A stretch of 64,000 nt of DNA from Dermacentor variabilis (Eukaryota; Arthropoda; Arachnida; Ixodida; Ixodidae): positions 1,255,001 through 1,319,000 of the forward strand of contig NC_134571.1 in the NCBI RefSeq assembly GCF_050947875.1, given 5' to 3'. The position numbers and the translations under genes were made by a program. This document shows, piece by piece, positions 26,401 through 34,236 of this stretch. Every line of letters begins with the position of its first letter. The stretch's first letter is position 1. The notes under the pieces were generated by a model. That model made no database searches, was not told the DNA's origin, and worked only from the letters and a program-made list of their open reading frames with translations.

Positions 26401-29400
26401 AAACGCAAAACACATAGATACAAATAAATGACTAACGTAAAAGCAACACGAACCATACCTAAGGAAACCCATACACAAAAGCAAAACGAAGACGGCTAGG
26501 TAAGACACAGAGAAACAAGTAGTGTAACGAAGAAACACTGAACAAAGGGAAAGCAAGGACAGAGAAAGACGGATAGCAGCCTGCTTGATTGCAGCAAAGT
26601 GGATAGCTGAGAGCTTTTTGAAGAGAAATGGGTAGCTGATCCAAAGTTGTGGATACCCATAGGCATGCCTCGTCTCAGTATAAATGGTTACTCCGTCTGA
26701 GTTCAGCCGGACACAGTAAACGTGGTCTTCACTAGCGCGATGACATACGACTTCGACGCTAGCGGAAATTCCTTCCACAGACGCACACTGTCCATCCGCG
26801 GCACCAATCAAAATTGACTTCGACTACGCGATGTCTGTGTGATGAACAGACGTGGAAGGTTCGGCGATAGACGAAGAGTCGCTCCACGCCGGGCCAAGTC
26901 ACAGCGCGAATCGACTTTAACGAAAACCTTGGCGCTGTGATGACCGTGCAATACTTGCCGGAGTGGCGCTAAATCGCGTTTCTCCGGTGCCTGGGGTTAC
27001 CACCTTGAACAAAGCTTTCACATTGCAGTTTCAGCGGGTGGCACGCGATCTTCATCGGCCGACCTCGTTGTGACCTCGCAGAGCGAACCCGCCCGGGGCA
27101 ACAGCGACACACGCTGTATCCGGCCCCGCGCGCCCGTTGCAATACCAGCAACGCTACGGCGCCCGCGCCCGTGCAATACCAGCCACGTTCCGGCGTTCCG
27201 CCTCCCTGAGGCCGTCGAAGAACTATTTACAATTATTTACAAACGGGTCACTCTGCGGTCCCTTCGGCGCTCTTCGGGCCGCTTAAAAAAAATACAAAAA
27301 GACGATTCCAACACCCTTTGGTGGGGGTGGCGGGTTTCGTTCCCCCGGCTGGCTTTCCACCCGGGCTGTCCTCCCCGTCATCGCTGCGGGGTAGCGGGAT
27401 AGCGTCCCCTTCTGCGCGCGCGACGGAGGGATGTCCGGGGCGCTTGCCTCTTCGCGGAGCGGGCCTGTTTCGTGGCCTTTGTCTCCGCTCGGCTATGCGC
27501 TGCCAGCTTTGCCCTCAGTTGGTGGTGCAGAAGGCACCACCACTAACCGGTCTTCCTAAAGGTGACAGAGGGCATATTAATAGTGCGTCAGCTATGACGG
27601 CTTGAATTTTGCGAGGAAAGGCGCGCATCAACTGAGAACTGCCGGGCAAGCCACTGAGCCGCGCCAACAATAGCAAAACCGCAAACTTCTGCAGAGTTAG
27701 CCGGCCTTAGAGGCACTGTACCCGAGCAGTCCGCGCAATTAGCAGCCGCCAGAATGGTAATGATGCTAGAGACCCACGAAAATCCGTCGGACTCACCGAA
27801 TCGTTGAGCAGATGGAAGGACGGAAAAGTCAGCCCTCCCGGTACGAATCGGCGAGACCTCCGGCCCCGCATGGTCTCCACAATCGATGACGACTGCAGCA
27901 TCTTGGCGGCCACTTGACTCCTTTCCTCGTCCGCGCTTCGCAGCGAGGAACTTCGAAGCGGTGGTCCGATACGCTTACCACGCTACATTTACTGAGGCAA
28001 GGTATGACAGAAAGAGTGAAAAGAAAATAGACGAATTCGGCACACAGATGATAGACATGGCTCGGTTGACAAAGCGCGTTCGCAACGCAGCCTCTGCAAC
28101 GCAGCAGCCCGGACACTCGGCGGCCAGAGGCTGATTAGGCCCCTGGCCCCACGTTGGGCGCCAAATTGTGGTCTTCTCGTCCGCGACGCTCACGGCGTGC
28201 ACGCTCCGATTCCGCGCGCGCCGGACGACCACCGCGGGTTCGAGCACTCCGAGCCACCGTGCGCGCAGGGCACCGCGCGTCCGCGCCTGCTCCGGCCCGC
28301 TCCGTGTGCCGAGCTGCAGCTGCGCGCGTACGCGCCCCGCCGGCCCCACAGCTTAGGGGAAGGCGAGACCGCGCGCGCAGCAAGGGAGACCCTAGGCAAA
28401 GCTCTCGAGAAGCCAGAAAGTACATTTATTAAACTGGGAGTCAATACAAACACACGTTTTAACGTCACGTCCGAATATGAATCTGATTAGACAAAACATG
28501 GCCGAATGGTCACCGGGGGCCGCTAGAATGGCGCACCGCCACCGAGAGAGAACAGAGAAATGAGGAACAAAGAACAAAGAACTCGAGCAGTAAGAATTTG
28601 CCTATCCTTCGGTCAGCGCCTGCCATCGTGCGCCCCACAGCAGAGAAAAGGGAAATAGAGAGAAACGACAGACGAACAGACGGGGGCACGATCGGCAGAC
28701 GCTGCCTCAGGACATCGAGACGACGGAAGAGTGCCCGTGCGCCCGCCGAGGCCGGGACCCCGACGAGCCGAAGTAACCATCGGCCGGCGGCGGACAAAGG
28801 GGGCCGCCGCCGGCAGAGAGGAACACGTACGCACCTTCCGACGCCCCGATGTGGTCTCCCCAGGACCCGTCTTGCGCGCGCTTACCCGGAGTGCACGCAA
28901 GCAGGGCCCGAATCCCGCCAAAATGTGGGCCAATGGGGGGAAGCCTGTTGACTTTTTCGTGGGCGGGATGACAGCAGAGCGACAGTGTTTTATGACCCGC
29001 TGCCACCCCGTCCAGGCAAGGAGGAGAGGGACACGGAGCCCCCGGCAACACAACGCAATGGCTCCACAGAACCATCGCGAGAGCCTGAAAACCGCCGCGA
29101 GAGCCAGAAAAGCCGTAGTGCCGTCTGCGGACGCCGTTCTACTCACCGATGGCGCAACGTCACTATGAGACCATGATGTCAGTACTCCTCGATTGGAGGG
29201 CGGGCGATTTGAACTGCGCTAGAGGTACGCGGACGCTTCAGAACGCATTTTCTCTTAAAATAAGTCTCTCCTTGGCACGAAACAAGCGTTTCGAGGTTTC
29301 TGTGATGGTATTTCAACAGTCCACGTTGACTTAATAGTAACCTTTAGTGTCCCTTTAAACAACAGCAGCCAGTGAATGAAGCACGTACGTCATCACCCTG

Positions 29401-32400
29401 TAGGCGGACCACATGAGGGGAGTCATGCCATTGCTGTCGGCCTGGTTGACCGGCTGCCCCTTGGCCACCAGGTAGGCCACGATGGCCGTGTGGCCCGACT
29501 GGGCACCCAGGTGGATGCAGGTGCAGCCTTCACCGTCCACCAGGGATGGGTCTGCACCGTGGCGCATGAGCAGCACCACCATGCCCAAGTGGCCCTGCCT
29601 GCACCGGTTTTTAAACCTTAAAGAAGTCCAACAGTGAAACGGAGAGGAGCTACACGATCAGGCACATGCGCTCCCTCAGTGCCACACCGTGCATCCTGCC
29701 GTGGTGAAAAAGTTTTGGCATCACCTTCGGTAAACAATTACAGCTAAACCTCGATATAACAAAAGTCAACGTAACATAATTCTCGATATAACAAAGTATC
29801 TAACTTTTCCTAACTTCTTGTCCTTAGAACACCATGTATTTAGAACCTCAATATAGCAAAGTGTGTTTATACATGAGTTCAACAGAACCAAATTGCACTG
29901 ATGGCGTGAAGGTATAACGAGACAATAAATCAAAACCTCTGCGGATGCAGATGACCAAATAGTTGAATTAAAGCAGCAGCTTCCGAACACACCTCACAAA
30001 TTGCGCGTCGTGCGATCAAGAGTAACCGCCAAAGCGGAGCGGTGTTGTGTTCCTTATAAAGTGCGATAAGATCCCATTGTGACCCGCACGCTGTGTGCTA
30101 GGATGAGCCAAGAAGGATGGTGGTTTGATGAGCACAGTCTTCCCGCACAAGCATGGAGAAAGGGTTGCAATAACGCAATCAAGCATGCACGAGGGCATGG
30201 AAGGAAGCGGGGGCAGCTTGTCTTCTTTTCTGTCAGTGCAACGGAGCACATACACAGCCCGTGCACCCTGTTCTAGAGGTAATCTGCCTTGTGTGCAAAG
30301 AGTGTGCATGCCGAGATGGTGTGACATGTGCACTGTGTTGCCACGCGTTTACTACTGGAGGCTGCATACTCTCTCGAGCTTCGGAGATGTGTTGAAGCAA
30401 GAGGCAGACGAAACATTTGTTCCCCGCTGCCGGCGTTTTTCATGATAGCATCGCCCCACTGCAGGCGACACTATGAGCCGCGGGTACAGAATGGATGTGA
30501 AAGCAATAGATGGCTTTGCCCAGTTGCAATATCGTTGACACAGTATGAAACCATATCTTTCGTGGCCAACTCTCAAGTTCAACAAAATAAATTTTTTCCT
30601 CATTCAAATTTGCTTTTTCGATTGCCTTATAATTAGAAAAAGTTTGCTGCCCCTTCTGTGCAAGAAAAACTGACTGGCAACTGTACTTATTTGCATAAAA
30701 GTTCAAATTTCTATATAAAAAAATTTCGATATAGGGAAGCAAATTACTGATTTTACTGACTTTATTATGCTGAGTTTTAACTGTACTTGGTTTTCTTTTT
30801 CTACCAAGAGTGATTCAACACAAGAATGTTTTGAATTTGTTGTATTTGGGCACTGTGCCTATCAAGAGGGTCTTTGAGCTCAGTTTGAAAGCAATTATTC
30901 ATCCACACGAGTGATAAACCATTTGCCTAAAATTATGTCAGAGCTGCCCTTCAGGCTCAATGTCTTTTCCTTATGTTGTTCAGTAGTAGCAGTAGCACTC
31001 TCAAAAATAATCTTGCCTTTTAATTACTAACTGGGCCATTCAAATTGCCACTATGCCTCTGGGACTTGCCAAAGGTAAACCAACAATTTCTCTGTACTAT
31101 GCTGCCCAGCACATGCCCATGACCACTCCTAATATTGCCCACCTTTGGATGCATGCACTTCATAATGATGCATAAATTACACTGCGAGTGTTTATGCTCT
31201 ACACTATAATGAAATAGGACGAACGTACCGAGTGGCCCAATGCAACGGCGTGGAGCGCAGTTCTCCACCAATGGCATCCACCACAGCTCCCTTTGAAATG
31301 TAGAAGTTGACAATCTCACGGCGGTTGTTGATGGCTGCCCAGTGCAGCAATGTGACATCCTCCGCATCAGGCTGGTTCACGTTGTAGCCTTCTACCTCAA
31401 TCAGGTAACGGCACCTCTCGAAGATTCCATATCTGCCACAAAGCAAGAAAATACAGATCACTTTGGGACAAATAACATTACAAAGACAGTGAATGAGATG
31501 AATTTCGCTTTCTTTTATTGTAATCAACAAACTCGAACACTGCTTAACTGCTCTTCAAGCACCTAGTTAGCTTCTGAAATCTGCTGCTATGAAGGTTTGT
31601 ACTCCGCGGCTAAAATCAAAGGCCGCTCATTCAGAATCAAGACTTGGCAATAAAGATACTGATAATTAATTGATAACTTGCTCAAAGCAAGTACCCCTTT
31701 CTGCTGTCCTTTTATCATCAAATAACAAAAAGTTTAGAGACTGACTAGCAAACTTTCTTTGCAGACAGAAATTATTTTTCATCAAACTTCATGGTACATT
31801 TCTAAGGTTGTAAGATGAGCCGAAATTTAGAATCTTTACAAATAAGTTGGGGGAACTAGCAGGTACAGCTATGCGACACTGATATGATTGAGCAAGGCTT
31901 GCCCAAGAAAGTCAGGAAGTGCAACATACTCCAAGCTCAACATCAGTCTAGAAGGGGAAGTTCAATTAAAGTGCATAATCTTCGTAGTGTGCACTTGTGA
32001 TCATGAGAATTGGTTCCATCTCAAACATTTACACCTCCTCGACGTTGGTTCCTGATACAGAGCTTGTGGCAATAAACATCACCGGCACAGCTGCATCAGA
32101 CCTGCAACAAATCTTCTGAAGAGGCCTTTCAGACAGTAAGAAGGGGTGGATAGAGCAAAGAGAGGGAACACACTGTGTAGCCTTGACGATGTCAAACGAT
32201 GAATAATCTTCTTGATGTTGAGGCAAGGAAGTGTGAGGTGGTTGCTGCCGGCAGCTAGCATCCCCGCCACCAGTGGTGGACGATCCGCCACCGCATGGAA
32301 CCTATGCGAAAATATTGCATATGTTGTTCTCCACCACCGTGACTGGAACATTTCACTAATGAACTTGGCACAAAAGGGGTGCAGAAAGGAAATGTTGATG

Positions 32401-33775
32401 AGCAAATATACATCGTAAGCACAAGACATACTAATAATTTATCTTAGAAGAACTTGCTGTTTGGCTAGTTGGTAGCTGATTATGGTAAGACAGAGCCTCA
32501 AAAACAAACATGTACAGCCATACACAAAAAGATCTGCCAGATACAAGTGCCTGTGTCTGGGGGGATCTTTTAGGGCGATTGTGTGTGGGGGTGTGTAGGC
32601 AGGGGTGTTTTTAGTACTCTACTTTGTTTTACCATAACATATTAGCATGATCGTCATAAATGGAGGATGTCAACAAGTTACGACTTGTACGTCTTTTCAA
32701 CTGACAAACCATGGTCTACTAAACACGACTTTCGTCTTAACGCTGCCAACGGCTAGCAAAAAGGTTCACACCAGGCAAGCAACTTGAATACTCAGAAGGG
32801 AGTCTGCAAGCCACACTGACATGCTACTACCAATAAACGAAACTTTCACGTCAGACCAAAAGGTTTTGACGCCTGTTGTAGAAGTGGCGGGGCTATTTTC
32901 GTTGCAGGGTGTACGCCGGAGAGACTCTCGCGCTGCGGCGCTCGTTCTGAGTCAGGCCGGATTATACCTTTCTCGTGCCTTACGGTGCTCTACCTTCGAA
33001 TTAACATCACTGATTTTCCTGGGGGAGCAGTGGGGGCAGTAGTAGAGGCCGAGCCTGCTCTCCTGGAGCAGCATCTTCGCTCGTGCCAGGCTTTTCGTAC
33101 GCTGCTCTCCGTGACCTTCCAAAAACTTTTAATGATCACATTTGAGTTCAATAAACGTCCTTCTGCAAATACATGGACAAAAATCGGTAGGCGGGAGCCG
33201 CACAGGTAGCGAAACGAAAGCAAAGCAGGTACGTCCCACGCACCTATTTAAGAGACAGCGCTATTCTCAGGTGCTCTCCCGAGGCCTCCGCTTGCTGGTT
33301 ACGTGTGCCCTCCCGGAGCAGTACTTGTAAAAAATCCAATCTATCGTAGTGACGAAAAAAGAATGCAACGAAAAAAAATGTGCAGGGACAAGAAGCGTGC
33401 TACAGATTTGAGGACGACGCAAAAAATCGTGACTTGCTAGCAGAATCTGTATGTATGTAAACTACTGCATCTCGACATAAATGACAGTATCGTTAAACGT
33501 TGTCCCTGGGTCACGTTGAAGTAACGCATCACTCGACTCTCTCTCTCTCTCTTTTTCTACTGAAACAGTAATTTCCTAGTAATACTGCAGTGAGAAGGAA
33601 ACTAAGGAGGTGAAGCTGGAGAACAGGCACATAGTTGGAATGGCCCTAAACTAACAAGTTTTATCACAGAATTCAACAGGAGCACCACTTTGTTTAGCAA
33701 CGAGGTAAGAAGTACCTGCCCCGCAGTTGCAGTGTAATAAACCGGAGCGCACGACGGATCCACCTCTTCGTCCAT
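2325..33775 (-). CDS. ZDHHC17: Palmitoyltransferase ZDHHC17 (HIP14)-like, N-terminal ankyrin half; 3' part beyond the left edge
   Basis: Six minus-strand exons join as 33716-33775, 32174-32301, 31229-31432, 29389-29598, 14058-14220 and 2325-2450, giving 891 nt and 297 residues from ATG at 33775. Every junction is GT-AG and keeps frame (phases 0,2,2,2,0). Seen: an acidic N-terminus, the motif [14 protein letters not shown] (residues about 51-64), then five ankyrin units marked by [36 protein letters not shown] and PLHWAV, then a linker [15 protein letters not shown]. Order and spacing follow ZDHHC17/HIP14, a Golgi and vesicle S-acyltransferase whose ankyrin domain recruits substrates. The family is about 630 residues, so the membrane segments and the DHHC zinc-binding catalytic domain are missing here only because the window ends. 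Introns of 15.2 and 11.6 kb are full of transposons. Family assignment is strong. ZDHHC13 is the main alternative, but the motif before the repeats favours ZDHHC17. Confidence 0.93.
2451..3895. other. Intron of the ZDHHC17-like gene, no recognised element
   Basis: The sequence is AT-rich apart from a moderately GC-rich patch at 2780-3080. I see no coding domain, inverted terminal repeats or tRNA-like sequence. It is probably decayed transposon sequence. Confidence 0.4.
3898..4500 (-). repeat. Possible LTR of another retrotransposon
   Basis: On the minus strand, TGGTGGCAGCGGCGAGATC (3879-3897) resembles a primer-binding site next to an LTR ending ...CCCCTTCA. T-rich poly(A)-type sequence at 3950-3990 fits an LTR. 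The far boundary and a partner LTR were not found, so this is tentative. Confidence 0.28.
4627..4767. repeat. Foldback hairpin with 32-bp perfect arms
   Basis: Arms 4627-4658 and 4736-4767 are exact reverse complements. Nested inside is a second short inverted pair around GTGAGCGCTCAC. It could be a small foldback or MITE-like insertion in the intron. Confidence 0.8.
4835..5010 (-). pseudogene. Penelope-like element, GIY-YIG endonuclease C-terminal remnant
   Basis: The minus strand reads [19 protein letters not shown], then [19 protein letters not shown] and [11 protein letters not shown]. This resembles the end of the GIY-YIG nuclease of Penelope-like elements: a Cys-pair knuckle, a basic stretch, and the helix with the metal-binding Glu in EIIEA. 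No upstream reverse transcriptase is present, so it is a short dead fragment. The assignment rests on recalled family patterns. Confidence 0.6.
5392..5421 (+). repeat. (CA)n microsatellite
   Basis: About 15 CA units immediately precede the Tigger-like terminus at 5426. Confidence 0.95.
5426..6233 (-). pseudogene. Tigger/pogo-like DNA transposon fragment with transposase C-terminus
   Basis: The left terminus TACAGTCGAACCCACTC begins at the TA before 5426. A minus-strand frame at 5886-6224 encodes an acidic stretch ([15 protein letters not shown]) followed by [20 protein letters not shown] and [12 protein letters not shown]-like sequence. That resembles the acidic tail and helical C-terminus of pogo-clade transposases. 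The fragment is interrupted by the LINE at about 6235. DNA at 9284-9640 may be its other part. Confidence 0.5.
7090..7388 (+). mobile_element. Solo LTR of family A (shortened), inserted in the LINE
   Basis: It runs TGTGGGAATGCG...CCCCACA and is flanked by a 4-bp duplication, GTAC (7086-7089 and 7389-7392). At 299 bp it lacks roughly the middle half of the 594-bp copy at 11837-12430. It contains the family's AATAAATGCCCTTGTG poly(A) region. Confidence 0.9.
9036..9192 (+). repeat. 78-bp in-frame tandem duplication in the LINE 3' coding end
   Basis: Units containing GTCGTTC (9057 and 9135) repeat with a 78-bp period, including AGGAACATAAAT at each end. They translate as two related 26-residue blocks around GCPV-NQRNIN. 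Confidence 0.75.
9284..10710. other. Intron sequence, mostly unassigned
   Basis: Short TTGTTATAACC-type motifs at 9494-9610 resemble those at 5469-5500 and may be part of the interrupted Tigger-like element. Otherwise no domain, inverted repeat or RNA gene was recognised. Confidence 0.35.
10713..11156 (-). other. Unrecognised 140-odd residue open frame with Cys pairs
   Basis: The frame contains [13 protein letters not shown] and [15 protein letters not shown] (possible zinc knuckle), then a helix-rich stretch including [20 protein letters not shown]. It has no good ATG at its upstream end. It might be a transposon fragment or a hidden exon, and I cannot name a family. Confidence 0.3.
11226..13420 (+). 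pseudogene. Ty3/gypsy-like remnant: integrase between two partial LTRs
   Basis: Similar blocks at about 11226-11375 and 13267-13413 (both reading CTAGTGGGTTCAGC... to AAACACCTTTAG) look like remains of the two LTRs. Between them only integrase is left: a zinc-binding end (CTTCQR near 11710), a core with [14 protein letters not shown] (about 12625) and [14 protein letters not shown], and the C-terminal [12 protein letters not shown] (about 13170). Gag, protease and RT are absent. Frameshifts and an inserted solo LTR (11837-12430) show it is dead. Confidence 0.8.
11837..12430 (+). mobile_element. Solo LTR of family A inserted in the gypsy integrase
   Basis: The LTR is 594 bp, TGTGGGGATGCG...GGGACCCCACA, flanked by CCGT at 11833-11836 and 12431-12434. 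It is the longest LTR copy of the family here and lies in the opposite orientation to the two full elements. Confidence 0.93.
13982..14027 (+). repeat. (CA)n(CGCA)n microsatellite next to a splice donor
   Basis: The compound tract ends 30 bp before the low-coordinate edge of ZDHHC17-like exon 5. In transcript sense it begins shortly after the 5' splice site. Confidence 0.95.
14058..14220 (-). CDS. ZDHHC17: ZDHHC17-like coding exon 5 (ankyrin repeat)
   Basis: The exon is 163 bp, acceptor TTTCCCCAG, donor CCCAG|GTGTGC in phase 0. It encodes [20 protein letters not shown] followed by [20 protein letters not shown] and [14 protein letters not shown]. It lies 15.2 kb from exon 4, and a CA/CGCA microsatellite begins 30 bp past its donor. 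Confidence 0.93.
14941..15165 (-). repeat. Diverged Ruka-like tRNA-derived SINE
   Basis: It shares the body TACATGCCAAAACCAC, GTTCTTTAACGTG and TAAGTGCAC with the copy at 19885-20104. The tRNA-like head is degraded (GGGATCAAGTCCACGGC). Confidence 0.65.
15170..19868. other. Long intron stretch without identified genes
   Basis: Both strands were read for domains. Only scattered short frames, homopolymers (16300, 16806) and GC-richer patches (17030-17330, 17880-18330) were seen. A weak tRNA-SINE-like motif (CACGAGGTTGCAGGTTCAA) occurs at 18658-18680. No coding exon of either host gene was found here. Confidence 0.35.
19885..20104 (-). repeat. Ruka-like tick SINE with intact target duplication
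   Basis: The tRNA-derived head at the high-coordinate end includes a B-box-like GGGATCGAATCCCG. The body has GGTTTAGGTGCACGTTAAAG and the tail is (AAT)n. It is flanked by a perfect 16-bp duplication, CTGGGCATGCATTGTA, at 19869-19884 and 20105-20120, indicating recent LINE-driven insertion. Confidence 0.9.
20985..21137 (-). repeat. Truncated Ruka-like SINE
   Basis: It has the same body (GGGGTTCTTTAACGTGCACC, ACGGGTGTTTTTGCATTTCG) and tRNA-like head (AAGGTTCAATCCCGCGACC) as the 19.9-kb copy, without its tail. Confidence 0.8.
21138..21760 (+). pseudogene. LINE 3' end (CR1/Jockey-like), C-terminal fragment
   Basis: The frame reads [19 protein letters not shown] and then QMQKKTQFF, with HLRFLN further on, typical of the region after RT in such LINEs. 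The 3' end has short AATAAATAAAT repeats (about 21735-21748). Stops are frequent. Confidence 0.55.
22080..22378 (+). pseudogene. piggyBac-type transposase C-terminus and right end
   Basis: The frame [20 protein letters not shown] followed by [16 protein letters not shown] matches the cysteine-rich C-terminal zinc-binding domain of piggyBac transposases. About 130 bp later the sequence ends CGGCACCTGAAAGGG before TTAA (22379-22382), a typical piggyBac terminus and target. The rest of the transposase is gone. Confidence 0.72.
22772..23140 (-). other. Open frame inside the TTAA element, unknown
   Basis: The frame is 122 codons, starting [15 protein letters not shown] and containing [20 protein letters not shown] and [20 protein letters not shown]. 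Its composition is protein-like (acidic, no low complexity) and it is the best candidate for element-encoded sequence. I cannot assign a family. Confidence 0.35.
23609..24734 (-). mobile_element. Partial LTR retrotransposon (family C): 3' LTR and internal fragment
   Basis: On the minus strand a polypurine tract (AAGGAGGGGGGAGA, about 24198-24211) abuts an LTR starting TGTGGGGATCGCACG at 24197. The LTR probably reaches 23609 (GTGGGGACAGG on plus). Internal DNA 24212-24734 has an open minus frame with [20 protein letters not shown], not recognised. The 5' half is missing where the family B LTR starts. Boundaries are approximate. Confidence 0.5.
24735..29110 (-). mobile_element. Non-autonomous LTR retrotransposon (family B) with two near-identical long LTRs
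   Basis: The 3' LTR is 24735-25691 (957 bp) and the 5' LTR 28167-29110. They differ by few changes and one copy-number change of AACAAAG units. A primer-binding site, TGGCGCCCAACGTGGGGC, lies at 28146-28163 (minus) and a polypurine tract, AAGGAGGGAGGGA, at about 25692-25704. The internal 2.45 kb lacks recognisable gag or pol. The 5' LTR lacks the last 7 bp or so (CCCCACA on plus) and no target duplication is visible. Confidence 0.85.
29389..29598 (-). CDS. ZDHHC17: ZDHHC17-like coding exon 4 (ankyrin repeats)
   Basis: The exon is 210 bp, acceptor GGTGCAG, donor GATGAC|GTACGT. It encodes [19 protein letters not shown], then [20 protein letters not shown] and [15 protein letters not shown] nearer GT (AGG|GTGATG) would break the frame into exon 5. 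The chosen donor keeps the family's spacing between AYR and DPSRLL. A transposon terminus lies only about 35 bp into the following intron. Confidence 0.93.
29741..30783 (+). mobile_element. pogo/Tigger-like inverted-repeat element with TA flanks
   Basis: It begins TA-CAGCTAAACCTCGATATAAC and ends GAGTTTTAACTG-TA, as expected for Tc1/mariner-pogo elements. At 1.04 kb it is non-autonomous. Its 3' half (30320-30740) is shared with the repeat at 46843-48745. Confidence 0.7.
31229..31432 (-). CDS. ZDHHC17: ZDHHC17-like coding exon 3 (ankyrin repeats)
   Basis: The exon is 204 bp, entered after GGCAG and ending ACT CG|GTACGT. It encodes [18 protein letters not shown], then the repeat with [14 protein letters not shown], and the start of the next with STPLHWAT. 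The final arginine codon is split with exon 4. Confidence 0.95.
32174..32301 (-). CDS. ZDHHC17: ZDHHC17-like coding exon 2
   Basis: The exon is 128 bp. The acceptor is ...CATAG at 32302-32303 and the donor is ACA CA|GTGTGT. It encodes a Gly/Ser/Pro-rich stretch and then [13 protein letters not shown], the conserved entry into the ankyrin domain. The split glutamine codon (CA + A) is completed by exon 3. Confidence 0.9.
33716..33775 (-). CDS. ZDHHC17: ZDHHC17-like coding exon 1 (start codon)
   Basis: This exon encodes 20 residues beginning [14 protein letters not shown] and ends at a CAG|GTACTT donor in phase 0. It was chosen because the next exon opens in phase 0 with an in-frame stop just upstream and no ATG, so it needs a phase-0 leader. 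The ATG has a G at +4. N-termini of this family are poorly conserved, so this exon is the least certain of the six. Confidence 0.72.
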
Positions 33776-34236
33776 GACAGCCGACCGTTCTTTTTTGTTT
33801 ATCTTTGAACGCTGTAGTTGTCGAGCGTCAAACTAGTTACGCCACACAAATAAAGTAAATGCGTAATATTATGTGCCGAGTTAAAAAAATACTTGTTTAC
33901 ATTCTTTGTGTTAAACATGGAAGAAATGCATATATTATAAGAATCAACAATAAACCAAACCATAAATCACGCGTTAACCTCTTTACGCATATGTCGACAT
34001 TAAACCAAGTCAATCCTAAGACGCTTTTTTAAAAAAAATAGCGCAACAAAAATATTATGAACGCATATATGAATATAAGCGACGTAGTTTCCAAACAGAA
34101 AGCAAACGCCCGCGATTGACCGCGGAGTGCACGCGTCTGCAGCAATTCTGCAGGAGCGCAGTTGTGTAAGGATTGTTGTTGGTCGTGTCGTCTGGTGTCG
34201 TAGAGAAAGTTCTTTCTCTATGGTCGTGTAACAAAG
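33776..34236. promoter_or_regulatory. Probable shared 5' region of the divergent ZDHHC17-like and LIM genes
   Basis: This stretch lies between the minus-strand ATG at 33775 and a strong plus-strand donor, AACAAAG|GTAAGC, whose exon would end at 34236. An initiator-like GCAGTTGTG sits near 34158. The acceptor before the LIM start codon exon (36551-36553) implies an upstream non-coding exon for that gene, and this donor is the best candidate. No TATA box was identified. Placement of promoter and first exon is inference. Confidence 0.3.

Larger units (their letters stand above)
22383..29354. mobile_element. TTAA-flanked terminal-inverted-repeat element filled with nested LTR retrotransposons
   Basis: The perfect 18-bp inverted repeat AGGGACACTAAAGGTTAC is at 22383-22400 and reversed at 29337-29354. 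TTAA lies outside both ends. Only about 22383-23600 and 29111-29354 look like the element itself; the middle is LTR elements. The AGGG start and TTAA target suit the Kolobok superfamily, though no transposase was seen. Confidence 0.7.
30784..33715. other. Introns 1-3 of the ZDHHC17-like gene, no other gene seen
   Basis: Outside exons 2 and 3 this is AT-rich sequence without recognisable transposon domains. A GC-richer patch (32880-33080) holds no convincing exon. Confidence 0.4.

Noticed and set aside
26209..26811. 200-codon minus frame with hydrophobic stretch in the family B interior
   Set aside because: The hydrophobic part is the reading of a pyrimidine-rich tract, with no envelope or gag signature. 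Not called as a gene.
32990..33223. Minus frame upstream of ZDHHC17-like exon 2 as an alternative first exon
   Set aside because: It gives no family resemblance. The 60-bp exon at 33716-33775 fits the required phase with a good donor and ATG.
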